Source of the DNA: JAEZDP01 sp964430855
GTDB taxonomy: Bacteria; Acidobacteriota; Vicinamibacteria; Vicinamibacterales; Vicinamibacteraceae
Assembly: GCA_964430855.1 (NCBI GenBank)
Contig: CAYSHC010000005.1
Coordinates: forward strand, 21,211-85,210
Direction: 5' to 3'
DNA: 64,000 nt
Shown: positions 46,540 through 56,143 of the stretch, piece after piece
Position numbering within the stretch: the stretch's first letter is position 1
Layout: every line of letters starts with the position of its first letter
Made by a program: the position numbers and the translations under genes
Notes under the pieces: model-generated
The model's input: the letters and a program-made list of their open reading frames with translations, nothing else
Told to the model about the DNA's origin: nothing
The model's database searches: none

Positions 46540-47184
46540 CTAGAGCACGACGATGATGTCGCCCGGCGCGATCGAGTCGCCGTCCTTCACGCGGACCTCG
46601 GCGACGGTGCCCGCCGATGGCGCCGGGACCTCGACGGTGGCCTTGTCGGTTTCGAGCTCGAGCAGTCCCTGGTCCTTCGCGACCGTGTCGCCCGGCTTGA
46701 CGAGCACGCTCAGGACGTCGGCCGACCGCACGCCGTCGCCGAGCGACGGCAGCGGCACCTCGACGCGCCCGGCGCCGCCCGGCGCACCGGCCTCACCCCC
46801 CTGCGACGGCGCCGCCGCGCCGGCGGTGTCGCCACCGGAGGCTTCGGCCTGGCCGAGTCCCTCGTCCTGGTCGTTGACCGCCTCGGTCGCGCCTCGCGCC
46901 TCGGCTTCGTCCTTCCTGCCGCCGTCCTCGCCGGCACCGGCGCCCGCGCCCTCCGCCATGGTGAACAGCACCTGTCCGACGGTGACGTGGTCGCCATCGG
47001 CCACCTTGACCTCGGCGATCGTGCCGGCAACCGGCGCCGGCACCTCGACGGTGGCCTTGTCGGTCTCGAGCTCGATGACCGGCTGATCCTTCTCGACCGT
47101 GTCCCCGGCTTTGACGAGCACCGAGAGGACGTCGCCTCCCTTGACGCCCTCGCCGAGCGAGGGCAGCGTGATTTCGTTGGCCAT
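46540..47184 (-). CDS. aceF: Dihydrolipoamide acetyltransferase E2, lipoyl-domain part
   Basis: 214 residues with two lipoyl domains, each with the modified Lys in ELETDKATVEVPAP (about residues 43 and 179), joined by an Ala/Gly-rich linker. The frame ends at TAG 46540-46542, directly after the second domain (PGDIIVVL). It then continues in the same frame into the linker and catalytic core of E2. A sense codon in place of the TAG would give a normal AceF of about 589 residues. So this is a premature stop, a consensus error or, less likely, a genuine split. AAGGAACC precedes ATG 47184. Confidence 0.85.
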   Translation of the reverse strand: MANEITLPSLGEGVKGGDVLSVLVKAGDTVEKDQPVIELETDKATVEVPAPVAGTIAEVKVADGDHVTVGQVLFTMAEGAGAGAGEDGGRKDEAEARGATEAVNDQDEGLGQAEASGGDTAGAAAPSQGGEAGAPGGAGRVEVPLPSLGDGVRSADVLSVLVKPGDTVAKDQGLLELETDKATVEVPAPSAGTVAEVRVKDGDSIAPGDIIVVL

Positions 47185-47201
47185 GACCGTTCAGCGGTTC
47201 C

Positions 47202-49868
47202 TTACATGTGGGCCGGATCGGCCTTGTCAGGGTTGATGGACAGGTCCTTGAAGGCCTGCTGCGTCACCTTGATGTCGATCTGGCCGGAGCGCGCCAGCGC
47301 GGCCAGGGCCGCGGCCGCGACGTGCCGCGCATCGACCTCGAAGTGGTCGCGCAACGCCTCGCGGCTGTCGCTGCGGCCGTAGCCATCGGTGCCGAGCGCC
47401 ACAAACGGCTGCTCGATGTGGTGGTCGATGCCCGCGGGCAGCAGCTTCACGTAGTCGGAGGCCGCCACGACGACACCGGGCGCGCCCTTGAGGCACGTCT
47501 GGACCCACGACTCCCTGGGCGGCTCGGCCGGGTGCAGCATGTTCCACCGGTCCACCGCGCGGCAGTCGCGCTGCAGTTCCACGTAGCTCGTGACGCTCCA
47601 GACGTCGGCCGCCACGCCGTACTTCTCGAGGATGCCGGCGGCGTCGATGACGCCGGGCAGGATCGCGCCGCTGCCAAACAGCTGCGCGCGCGCCTTCGGC
47701 TTCTTCATCGGCGAGGCCTGGTACCTGTAGAGCCCCTTCAGGATGCCTTCCTCCACGCCGTCGGGCATCGGCGGCATCGGGTAGTTGGCATTCATCAGGG
47801 TCAGGTAGTAGAAGACGTTCTCCTGGTCGCGGTACATGCGGCGGAGGCCGTCCTTCACGATCACCGCGATCTCGTAGGCGAAGGCGGGATCGTAGGCGAT
47901 GCAGTTGGGCACGGCCGACATCAGCAGGTGGCTGTGGCCATCCTGATGCTGCAGCCCCTCGCCGTTGAGCGTCGTCCGGCCCGCCGTGCCGCCGAGCATG
48001 AAGCCCCGCGCGCGCATGTCGCCGGCGGCCCAGATCAGGTCGCCGATGCGCTGGAAGCCGAACATCGAGTAGTAGATGAAGAACGGGATCATGTTGATCC
48101 CGTGCGTCGCGTACGCGGTGCCCGCCGCGATGAACGACGACATCGAGCCGGCCTCGGTGATGCCTTCCTCGAGGATCTGGCCGTCCTTCGCTTCCTTGTA
48201 GTAGAGCAGCTGGTCGCTGTCGATCGGGTCGTACAGCTGCCCCACCGACGAGTAGATGCCCACCTGGCGGAAGAGCGCCTCCATGCCGAAGGTGCGCGCC
48301 TCGTCGGGGACGATCGGCACGATCATCCTGCCGAATTCCTTGTTGCGCAGCAGCTTGGTCAGCATGCGCACGAAGGCCATCGTCGTCGAGAGGGCGCGGC
48401 CGTCGGAGCCCTCGAGGAACTCGGCGAACGTCTCGTCGAGGTCGGCGAACGTGTAGGGCGCGACGTCGTGGCGCCGCTGCGGCAGGTAGCCGCCGAGCGC
48501 CTCGCGCCGCTGCTTCAGGTAGGTGATCTCGACGCTGTCGTCGGCCGGCTTGTAGAACGGCGTCGACAGCACGTCCTCGTCGTTGAGCGGGATGTTGAAG
48601 CGCGTGCGGAAGCTTCGGACCTCGTCCTCGTTCAGCTTCTTCTGCTGGTGGGTCGGGTTCTTGCCCTCGCCCGTCTCGCCGAGGCCGTAGCCCTTGATCG
48701 TGCGTGCCAGGATGACCGTCGGCCGCCCCTTGGTCTCGGTCGCGGCCTTGTAGGCGGCATAGACCTTCTCGGGGTCGTGGCCGCCAAGGCGCAGCTTCTT
48801 GAGCTGGTCGTCCGAGAGGTGCTTCACGAGGTCGAGCAGCTCGGGATACTTGCCGAAGAAGTGCTGGCGCAGGTACGCGCCGTCGGAGGCCGACAGCCGC
48901 TGGTATTCGCCGTCGACGACCTCGCCCATGCGGCGCGCCAGCAGGCCCGTCTTGTCCTTCGCGAGCAGCTCGTCCCACTCGCGGCCCCAGATCACCTTGA
49001 TGACGTTCCAGCCCGCGCCGCGGAAGACGGCCTCGAGCTCGTTGATGATCGAGCCGTTGCCCCGCACCGGCCCGTCGAGCCGCTGGAGGTTGCAGTTGAT
49101 GACGAAGATGAGGTTGTCGAGCTTCTCGCGCGACGCCAGCGTGATGGNNNNNNNNNNGTCGCACTCGCCGTCGCCGAGGAAGGCCCACACCCGGTTGTTG
49201 GTGGTCTTCTTCAGCCCCCGGTTCTCGAGGTACTTCCAGAAGCGCGCCTGGTAGATGGCCATGATGGGCCCGAGGCCCATCGACACCGTGGGCACCTGCC
49301 AGAAGTCGGGCATCAGCCACGGGTGCGGGTAGGACGACAGCCCGCCGCCCTCGGCCAGCTCGCGGCGGAAATTCTCGAGGTGCGTCTGCGTCAGCCGGCC
49401 CTCGAGGTACGCGCGCGCGTAGATGCCCGGCGAGGCGTGGCCCTGGAAGAACACCAGGTCGCCGCCGTCGGGGTGGTCGGGGCCCTTGAAGAAGTGGTTG
49501 AAGCCGACCTCGTAGAGCGTCGCCGACGAGGCGTAGGTCGAGATGTGGCCGCCGATGCCGTCGGAGTTCTTGTTGGCCCGCACCACCATCGCCATCGCGT
49601 TCCAGCGGACGAGGCTCTTGACGCGGCGCTCGATCTCGGCGCTGCCGGGGAACGGCGTCTGCTCGTCGGCGGGGATGGTGTTGATGTAGGGGGTGTTGGC
49701 CGAGAACGGCGGCGACACGCCCTGGCGGCGGGCGTAGGTCTCGAGGTCCTTCAGCAGCTGGACGACGCGTTCGCGTCCGCCGTTCTGGATGACCCACTCG
49801 AGCGAGTCGAGCCATTCCTGGGTTTCGATTGCGGTGATGTCCTGGACGTCGTGAGGCCCGTTCGTCAT
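47202..49868 (-). CDS. aceE: Pyruvate dehydrogenase E1 component, homodimeric
   Basis: About 888 residues. Thiamine-diphosphate motif GDGECD...ITLASREKLDNLIFVINCNLQ; substrate-side segments DGIGGHISTYASSATLYEVG and GTAGRTTLNGEGLQHQDGHS. It decarboxylates pyruvate and acetylates E2. Ten Ns at 49148-49157 interrupt the ThDP motif: family members have about seven residues (EPES..A) where only four codons remain, so the gap should be roughly 9 bases longer. First gene of the aceE-aceF-lpd operon; ATG 49868, GAGGAA upstream. Confidence 0.95.
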   Translation of the reverse strand: MTNGPHDVQDITAIETQEWLDSLEWVIQNGGRERVVQLLKDLETYARRQGVSPPFSANTPYINTIPADEQTPFPGSAEIERRVKSLVRWNAMAMVVRANKNSDGIGGHISTYASSATLYEVGFNHFFKGPDHPDGGDLVFFQGHASPGIYARAYLEGRLTQTHLENFRRELAEGGGLSSYPHPWLMPDFWQVPTVSMGLGPIMAIYQARFWKYLENRGLKKTTNNRVWAFLGDGECDXXXXITLASREKLDNLIFVINCNLQRLDGPVRGNGSIINELEAVFRGAGWNVIKVIWGREWDELLAKDKTGLLARRMGEVVDGEYQRLSASDGAYLRQHFFGKYPELLDLVKHLSDDQLKKLRLGGHDPEKVYAAYKAATETKGRPTVILARTIKGYGLGETGEGKNPTHQQKKLNEDEVRSFRTRFNIPLNDEDVLSTPFYKPADDSVEITYLKQRREALGGYLPQRRHDVAPYTFADLDETFAEFLEGSDGRALSTTMAFVRMLTKLLRNKEFGRMIVPIVPDEARTFGMEALFRQVGIYSSVGQLYDPIDSDQLLYYKEAKDGQILEEGITEAGSMSSFIAAGTAYATHGINMIPFFIYYSMFGFQRIGDLIWAAGDMRARGFMLGGTAGRTTLNGEGLQHQDGHSHLLMSAVPNCIAYDPAFAYEIAVIVKDGLRRMYRDQENVFYYLTLMNANYPMPPMPDGVEEGILKGLYRYQASPMKKPKARAQLFGSGAILPGVIDAAGILEKYGVAADVWSVTSYVELQRDCRAVDRWNMLHPAEPPRESWVQTCLKGAPGVVVAASDYVKLLPAGIDHHIEQPFVALGTDGYGRSDSREALRDHFEVDARHVAAAALAALARSGQIDIKVTQQAFKDLSINPDKADPAHM
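49148..49157. other. Assembly gap (10 N)
   Basis: A run of ten Ns in aceE. Alignment with the conserved E1 motif implies about 19 missing bases, so the 10 is a placeholder that happens to keep the frame. Confidence 0.9.
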
Positions 49869-49944
49869 GGATCGATGATTCCTCGTGACCAGTGCGGATG
49901 GGCGGATGGCGCTTCCCGACCGGTGGGATAAATCCGGCTTAGCT

Positions 49945-49950
49945 TATCAT
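49945..49950 (+). promoter_or_regulatory. TATCAT -10-like element
   Basis: TATCAT lies 6 nt before the ATG at 49957. There is no Shine-Dalgarno, so the start is probably leaderless. Confidence 0.45.
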
Positions 49951-49956
49951 CGCGCC

Positions 49957-51663
49957 ATGACACGTTCCAGCCGCCCGGTGATGCCCCTCCTCCTGCTGCT
50001 GGCCGCGGCCGCCGGCGGGTGCCGCACGGCCGAAGCGCCCGCCCCCGACAAGCCCCGGCAGGCCGCTGACGAGCCTGCCGGCGAGGTGGCCGGGATGATG
50101 GCACGCTTCGTGCCCGCCGACCTGGCGGCCGACATCTCGCACCTGCCCGAAAGCGAGCACCAGGCGCTCCGCCACCTGATCGAGGCGGCGCGCGTCGTGG
50201 ACGGCATGTTCCTGCGGCAGGTGTGGGCCGGCAACCCGGCGCTGCTGATGGCCCTCCAGAACGACCACTCCCCCGCCGGCATGGCCAGGTTGCGCTACTT
50301 CCTGCTGAACAAGGGCCCGTGGTCGCGTCTCGACGGCGATGCGCCGTTCATCGACGGCGTCGGCCCGAAGCCCGGCGGCGCGAACTACTACCCGGCCGGC
50401 GCGACGCGCGAGGAGGTGGAGCGCTGGTTCGCGTCGCTGTCGCCCTCCGCGCGCGCCGAGGCGCAGGGCTTCTTCACCACCATCCGGCGCGACGCGTCGG
50501 GCCGCTTCGTGGCGGTGCCCTACTCGCTCGAGTACCAGGGCGAGCTGGAGCTGCTGGCCGGCCACCTGCGCGCCGCGGCGGCGGCCACCAGCGAGCCCAC
50601 GCTGCGCCGCTACCTCGAGCTGCGCGCCGACGCCCTGCTCTCCAACGACTACTACGAGAGCGACGTCGCGTGGATGGAGCTCGACTCTGCCGTCGAGCCG
50701 ACGATCGGCCCTTACGAGGTCTACGAGGACCAGTGGTTCGCGGCCAAGACCGCCTTCGAGGCGTTTGTCACCGTGCGCGACGACGAGGAGACCGAGAAGC
50801 TGGCGCGCTTCGGCGCGCAGCTCCAGGGGCTGGAGGATCGGCTGCCGATCGATCCGCGCTTCCGCAATCCCTCCCTCGGCGCGATGGCGCCCATCCGCGT
50901 CGTCAACGTCGTCTTCAGCGCGGGCGACGCGAACCGCGGCGTGCAGACGGCGGCGTTCAACCTGCCCAACGACGAGCGCGTGGCCGCGGAGAAGGGCACC
51001 AAGCGCACGATGCTGAAGAACACGCAGGAGGCGAAGTTCCGCCTCGTGCTCGCGCCCATCGCGCGCGTGGCCCTCGCGCCGGCCGACCAGGCGAAGGTGC
51101 AGTTTGACGCCTTCTTCACGCACATCCTGATGCACGAGCTGATGCACGGCCTCGGCCCGAACGCCATCACGGTGAACGGCCGTGCCACGACCGTGCGCGC
51201 CGAGCTGCAGGACACCTACTCGACGCTCGAGGAAGCCAAGGCCGACATCGCGGGACTCTGGGCGCTGCATACGCTCATCGATGACGGCGTCATCGACGCC
51301 GCGCTGGCCGACACGATGTACACGACGTTCCTCGCGTCCACGTTCCGGTCGATCCGCTTCGGCACCTCGTCGGCGCACGGGCGCGGCATCGCCATCCAGC
51401 TGAACTCGCTGCTCGACGCCGGCGCCGTCGTGGTGGCCGACGACGGGACGTTCTCGGTGGACGCCTCGAAGATCCGCGACGCGGTGACGGCGCTGACGCG
51501 CGAGATCCTGACGGTGCAGGCCACGGGCGACTACGAGCAGGCCAGGGCGCTGCTGGCGAGGGCGACGGTGAGACCGGAGGTGCAGGCCGTGCTCGACCGG
51601 CTTGGCGACGTGCCCGTGGACATCGCCCCGCAGTTTGTGACGGCCAACGAGCTGACGCGGTAG
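49957..51663 (+). CDS. M49-like (dipeptidyl-peptidase III type) lipoprotein
   Basis: 568 residues. Lipoprotein signal (PLLLLLAAAAGGCRTAE; Cys about 23). The zinc site is ILMHELMHGLGP, with the third ligand and catalytic part in TLEEAKADIAGLWALH about 50 residues later. This is the pattern of the M49-like family, in which HExxxH/EExxx(A)D replaces the usual HExxH. A His in SSAHGRG follows. The protein is probably anchored in the outer or inner membrane and cleaves dipeptides. The first in-frame ATG after the -10-like element is used; the longer frame upstream overlaps the aceE leader and is not coding. Confidence 0.82.
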   Translation: MTRSSRPVMPLLLLLAAAAGGCRTAEAPAPDKPRQAADEPAGEVAGMMARFVPADLAADISHLPESEHQALRHLIEAARVVDGMFLRQVWAGNPALLMALQNDHSPAGMARLRYFLLNKGPWSRLDGDAPFIDGVGPKPGGANYYPAGATREEVERWFASLSPSARAEAQGFFTTIRRDASGRFVAVPYSLEYQGELELLAGHLRAAAAATSEPTLRRYLELRADALLSNDYYESDVAWMELDSAVEPTIGPYEVYEDQWFAAKTAFEAFVTVRDDEETEKLARFGAQLQGLEDRLPIDPRFRNPSLGAMAPIRVVNVVFSAGDANRGVQTAAFNLPNDERVAAEKGTKRTMLKNTQEAKFRLVLAPIARVALAPADQAKVQFDAFFTHILMHELMHGLGPNAITVNGRATTVRAELQDTYSTLEEAKADIAGLWALHTLIDDGVIDAALADTMYTTFLASTFRSIRFGTSSAHGRGIAIQLNSLLDAGAVVVADDGTFSVDASKIRDAVTALTREILTVQATGDYEQARALLARATVRPEVQAVLDRLGDVPVDIAPQFVTANELTR

Positions 51664-51850
51664 TGGTGGGCTGAGAGCGAGGCGCGTGGCGAACGGGCCG
51701 TCGCCGGCGGCCCGTTCACCGCGCAGCACGGGTATCGCCCACGACTCCGTACGCTACCCGCACACCAGGCACGCGGGGAGTCGCAGGGAACGCCGCCTGC
51801 GCGGACCGCTGCCGCATTCCGCTTGCCGCTTGCCGCGTACCGCCCACCGT
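51664..51850. other. Intergenic region between convergent peptidase genes
   Basis: About 190 bases rich in short alternating CCGC/TTGCCG-type runs. No gene, strong hairpin or repeat of the two main families is recognised. Confidence 0.3.
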
Positions 51851-54394
51851 TTACCGTTCGCCGCGGGCGGCGGGCGACGGGCGTGGCGGGGCGGTTGATG
51901 GCGGAGGCCCCAGGCTCCGGTCGATGCGCTCGAGCGCGTCCTCGTAGTGGATGCGCGTCATGCGATCGGCCACGCCGTCGGCCAGCGCCCGCGCGATCTC
52001 GCCGCGCAGCAGGCGGAGCTGCTCGCGCACGAGCGGGCGGATGTCCGACTGCGCGATGTGCAGGTCGGCGTTGAGCGGCGGATCGTCCTCGGAGCTGACC
52101 CGCAGGTTGCCCGACTCGGGCGGCGTCCAGTGGGCCGACGAGGCCTCGTGCAGCAGGTGGTGCGCCTGCGCCAGGTAGGCGCGCTGGAGGTTGCGCCGGT
52201 ACGTGTCGGCGGGACGGCCCTCGCGCACCTCGCGCCAGACGATCTCCCGCACGTCGTCGAGCATGTCGGCGGGCCTGTACGTCCTGTCGCCGAGGAAGGC
52301 CTCGTGCTCGATCATGCGCGCCAGGCGCGCGTGGTTGAGCAGGCGCTGCACGGCCAGCTCCTGGTAGGCGCGGATGCGCTCGACGGCGCCGGCGTGCTCG
52401 AAGCGCCGCAGCTGATCGATCTCGAGCGCCCACGTCGGCGTCTGGAGCACGTGCTCGTCGAGGAAGCGCAGCGCCTTGCGCTGGTAGTCGGCCTCGATGG
52501 GCGTGTACACCCAGCCCTCCTCGCCGTAGCGCTTGTGGTGCGTCCACGACCCGCCGATGGCGGCGGCGGCGTGCTCCGCGTAGCGGTTCCACTGCGTGAG
52601 GTTCTGGAGGTAGTGGGTGCCGAGCTCGTAGTAGTCGTCGCCCTCGTCGAGCACCCACGACATGAGCTCCTTCGCGGCCACGCGCAGGTTCCTCATCCCG
52701 TACTCGGCGGCGGCCACCGGGTCGTCGGAGATGCCCTCGGTCATCCGCTTCGGGTCCCACTCGACGTCCAGGCCGAACTGCGCCTCGGCCGAGCGGAACC
52801 ACGGCTCGTGCGCGCGCTCGACAATCCACTTGTGCAGCGTCGGCAGCTCCTCCTCGGGCGTGGTGGCCCCGGGAATCGGACGATAACCCCACATCACGGC
52901 GAACTTGTCCCAGACGCCGATGCGCCGTTCGGGTGGCACGTCGTCGCCGGGCTGCGCGACGTAGTTGTAGCGCGTGCGTCCGACCGACGAGGCCGAGTGG
53001 CCCATCTTCCTGACGAAGTCCGGATCGCGCAGCGACTCCACCGGGTAGGTGAAGTTGGCCATCTGGTTGTGCGGCAGGCCGACCGAGTGCGCCGTCTCGT
53101 GCGAGATCACGTACCGCAGCGCCTCCCCGAGGTCGTCTTCGGACAGCTCGCTCGTCCGGAAGCGCGGGTTGGCCGTGGCCACCTGCGAGACGAGCCACCA
53201 GCGCAGGCGCTCGGCGAGGCCGTGATACACGTTCGTGTGCGCGCGGATCACCTCGCCCGACCGCGGGTCGACGACGTCGCCGCCGGAGTTCGCGGAGCGC
53301 ACGGGGCTGGCGACATAGCGCACCACCGAGTAGCGCGCGTCGAGCAGGCTGAACTCGGGGTCCTCCTCTGCGCTCGGCACCTCGCGCACCTGGATCGCGT
53401 TCCTGAAGCCAGCCAGCTCGAACGCCTCGTTCCACTCGAGCAGGCCGGCCTTGAAGTACGGGATCCACTCCTTCGGCGTGGCCGGGTCGATGTACCACAC
53501 CCACGGGTTCTTCGGCTCGACGAGCTCGCCCCTCGCAAAGGCCTCCGGGTCGGACGGCTCGAGGCGGTACCGGCGCAGGTACTCCACGGGCCTGACGCCC
53601 TGGAAGGGACGCGAGTAGTCCGTCTGGCGCGACGTGATGTAGGTGACGCGCTCGTCGGCGAGCCGCGGCATCATCGGCTCCTCCGGCAGCAGCACCATCG
53701 AGTGGTTGACCTCGAACGAGAGCGAGCCGCCGCGCGGGTTGGACGGCGCCTGGTCGGCGACGTACGTCCGCACGACCCGCACCTCGACGTTGATCGGGAA
53801 GCTCCGCGCCCACTCGAGCCACGTGCGGTCGCGGTCGTGGCTGCGGACCCCGAGCTGCGCGCGCCTGGCCCGCGGCAGCGCGAACGTCGGCGTGTCGCCG
53901 AGGTACATGTCCGTGACGTCGATGACGGAGGTGCCGTCACCTCGCGCGCGGATGGGCAGGCTCGCCAGCACCGGCGAGAAGTTCGACTGGGCGACGGCGA
54001 GCGCCAGCGGCGAGCCCACCTTCGCCGTCGTCGCATACGACTGCGCACGCAGGACGATGCGGCCGTCGCGCCGCTCCCAGCGCACGACGATGTTGGGGGC
54101 CATCATGGCGCCGCCGTCGGCGAGCCCGTGCTGCGCGGCGGCGTAGCGGCTCATGATGATCATGTCGCGGCCGAGCATCGCGTCGGGGATCTCGAACAGC
54201 AGCCGGCCGTCGTGGCGGTGAACGGTGAAGAGCCCGGTGTCCGACGTCGCCGACGCGGGGACGACCTCGCCGTACTCCCTGATCTGCGCGGTGGCATCCA
54301 CCGCTCCGCCCATCGCCGTGACGAGCGCGACGAGGACGAGACGCCGTGTGACCGACGAGGTGGCGGAGGCAAGGGTGGGAAGCATGGCGGACAT
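51851..54394 (-). CDS. Secreted zinc metalloprotease (DUF5117/DUF5118 type)
   Basis: 847 residues. Signal peptide (ending VDATAQ), N-terminal DUF5118/DUF5117-type region (IREYGEVVPASATSDTGLFT, then LLFEIPDAMLGRDMIIMSR), and the extended metzincin site YVISHETAHSVGLPHNQMAN (HExxHxxGxxHN). The zinc is followed by a long helical C-terminal half. This family is abundant in acidobacteria and Bacteroidota and probably acts on protein outside the cell. The start is ATG 54394; a second Met lies 4 residues downstream. It ends in a Pro/Ala-rich tail. Confidence 0.87.
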   Translation of the reverse strand: MSAMLPTLASATSSVTRRLVLVALVTAMGGAVDATAQIREYGEVVPASATSDTGLFTVHRHDGRLLFEIPDAMLGRDMIIMSRYAAAQHGLADGGAMMAPNIVVRWERRDGRIVLRAQSYATTAKVGSPLALAVAQSNFSPVLASLPIRARGDGTSVIDVTDMYLGDTPTFALPRARRAQLGVRSHDRDRTWLEWARSFPINVEVRVVRTYVADQAPSNPRGGSLSFEVNHSMVLLPEEPMMPRLADERVTYITSRQTDYSRPFQGVRPVEYLRRYRLEPSDPEAFARGELVEPKNPWVWYIDPATPKEWIPYFKAGLLEWNEAFELAGFRNAIQVREVPSAEEDPEFSLLDARYSVVRYVASPVRSANSGGDVVDPRSGEVIRAHTNVYHGLAERLRWWLVSQVATANPRFRTSELSEDDLGEALRYVISHETAHSVGLPHNQMANFTYPVESLRDPDFVRKMGHSASSVGRTRYNYVAQPGDDVPPERRIGVWDKFAVMWGYRPIPGATTPEEELPTLHKWIVERAHEPWFRSAEAQFGLDVEWDPKRMTEGISDDPVAAAEYGMRNLRVAAKELMSWVLDEGDDYYELGTHYLQNLTQWNRYAEHAAAAIGGSWTHHKRYGEEGWVYTPIEADYQRKALRFLDEHVLQTPTWALEIDQLRRFEHAGAVERIRAYQELAVQRLLNHARLARMIEHEAFLGDRTYRPADMLDDVREIVWREVREGRPADTYRRNLQRAYLAQAHHLLHEASSAHWTPPESGNLRVSSEDDPPLNADLHIAQSDIRPLVREQLRLLRGEIARALADGVADRMTRIHYEDALERIDRSLGPPPSTAPPRPSPAARGER

Positions 54395-54502
54395 GCTAAC
54401 GCGTCCGCCGTCTACCGCTGACCGCGAATCGCGGACCGCTGGCCGCTCACCGCCTACAGCCAGACCACTGGACCGCCACCCGCTTTCCGCGCCCCCGGTA
54501 TG

Positions 54503-56143
54503 TCAGCCGTACGTAGCCTGTGCCTTGCGAGCGAACGGGCGCATGGGGACAAAGAGCCCGACCCCGTAGTACCTGCCAGCGCCGATGCACAACGGCCCGG
54601 GCAGCTCGATGGGCTCACCGCCGGCGCTGCGCCAGCGCAGGCGGACGTGGAGCGTCGGATAGCGCCGCAGATGGTCTGGCACACCGTAGCGGGACGCCAC
54701 GTCAACGCCGGGCAGGAACCCGCCAGCACGCCATTCCAGCTCGGCGGCTCGTACGAGTTCATCGGCCCATCCCGCCTGCACGAGGCTCTTGCGCAGAAGC
54801 GCATCGACGCGTGCGTCCAGCCTGTCCAGAAGGCGCCGGCGGGTCGACGCGTCGGTCTCGGTGTCGAGACGTCGGCGGTAGTCGCGCGGGTCGTCGAAGC
54901 CGGGAAGGACCACCGGCGTGACAGTGGTCCACTCGCTTGCAGGCCCAAGGTAGGCTCGCACGACCGTGTCGTTGAGCGGAATGGTCGACATGACGGCGAC
55001 GACTTCGCCAGTGTGCTCGGCGACCAGGTCCCGACCCGACAGAGCTCGTCGCGCCCAGGAAACCTCCTCCACGGCATCGTGGCTCGCCCCGCAGACGATC
55101 ACCCGCCGGACGCCGCCGACCACGGGCGGTCGGTCGGCGCCCCGATGTTCGAGACTCGGCAACGGGAGGTAGGCAAAGCGTCGAGTCCCGGCAGGCACGT
55201 GCCCCCCGTCCCCGGATGCCGCCCCGTGGCCGAGCACGACTGCAGCAACACGCTCCGGCACCCAGCCCGCCCGCTCTGCTGCCAACCTCGCTGCGCCGCG
55301 CACGAGTCCGGCCACTGTGAGGGCACGCCTGGCAGCATTGAACAGGCGGTACCCCGACGCATCGGGCGTGAGCAGGGAGAACGCCGCGCTCGGCAGCGGA
55401 GGCCGATCGCTGGCGCGTCTGTAGCGGCGTATCGGCAGAGACGACAACGCGCGCGGCGGCGTGTACGCACCGGAGGCAAGCCTTTCACAGAATGCTTCGT
55501 GGCGCTGTATCAACTGGTCGAGCAGGCCATCGGTCGGCACGCGGAGCGGCACGCCGCCCAGGCCATCGTCGAAGGGGTTCCAGCGCTCACCGGGCAGCCC
55601 GAGGTCTTCATCCGACTCGAGCAGGCGCATCTCGCCCAGGGCCATGTCGATGCCCCAACCGAGGGCGACGATCCGTGCCGCCGCGTTCGAGAGTGCCGAA
55701 AGATGTTCCGGGGCGGACGTTCGCTCGGCCTCGTCGAGACGCCAGAGATAGTGCACGTCGTGTCCGTCAACCATGTACGTGGGTCGGAACTCCTTCAGCG
55801 TCTTGAGCGCGCTCGGATCCTTGGCCTCGCGCCCGGATGCCCACGCCTTCGCAAGGACGTCGCCGTCGTTGTTCGGGACTGCGGCCCGACGCGGCCGTCC
55901 CGTGACGGCGTGCGGAGCGACGATGTCCGGAGGCGGCAGCCGCGACAGCCAGTGGAGCGCCGCCCTGACGCCCCCCTGTTCCAGCGTGCGTGAATCTGCT
56001 GCGGCGCGCACGAGCGCCTGGTACGCGCGGAGCGGCGATGGTGGCCACTCCGGCTCTCCGTGATCGCGACGCCCGTGGAACGTACCGCCAGGAAAGCGGA
56101 TGGTAAGGCAAAGGTGCGAAGGCATCACGGCTCCCGCGCTCAC
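54503..56143 (-). CDS. csb2: Type I-G CRISPR protein Csb2 (Cas5/Cas6-like)
   Basis: 546 residues, GSU0054 family. The N-terminal RAMP-like start (HLCLTIRFPGGTFHGRRDHG, then WPPSPLRAYQALVRAAADS) and the C-terminal YYGVGLFVPM segment fit the Cas5-Cas6 fusion assigned to this family: crRNA processing plus 5'-end binding in the Cascade complex. No separate cas6 is seen, which agrees with this. GTG 56143 overlaps the csb1 stop (GTGA); ATG 56125 (MPSHLCL) is an alternative. It is the last gene of the effector operon. Confidence 0.82.
   Translation of the reverse strand: MSAGAVMPSHLCLTIRFPGGTFHGRRDHGEPEWPPSPLRAYQALVRAAADSRTLEQGGVRAALHWLSRLPPPDIVAPHAVTGRPRRAAVPNNDGDVLAKAWASGREAKDPSALKTLKEFRPTYMVDGHDVHYLWRLDEAERTSAPEHLSALSNAAARIVALGWGIDMALGEMRLLESDEDLGLPGERWNPFDDGLGGVPLRVPTDGLLDQLIQRHEAFCERLASGAYTPPRALSSLPIRRYRRASDRPPLPSAAFSLLTPDASGYRLFNAARRALTVAGLVRGAARLAAERAGWVPERVAAVVLGHGAASGDGGHVPAGTRRFAYLPLPSLEHRGADRPPVVGGVRRVIVCGASHDAVEEVSWARRALSGRDLVAEHTGEVVAVMSTIPLNDTVVRAYLGPASEWTTVTPVVLPGFDDPRDYRRRLDTETDASTRRRLLDRLDARVDALLRKSLVQAGWADELVRAAELEWRAGGFLPGVDVASRYGVPDHLRRYPTLHVRLRWRSAGGEPIELPGPLCIGAGRYYGVGLFVPMRPFARKAQATYG

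Noticed and set aside
46540..46542. TAG recoded as an amino acid in this genome
   Set aside because: TAG is used as the ordinary terminal stop by many genes here (for example those ending at 15951, 16571, 24047, 26925, 28001, 28368, 34219, 51663 and 63123), so wholesale reassignment is not supported.
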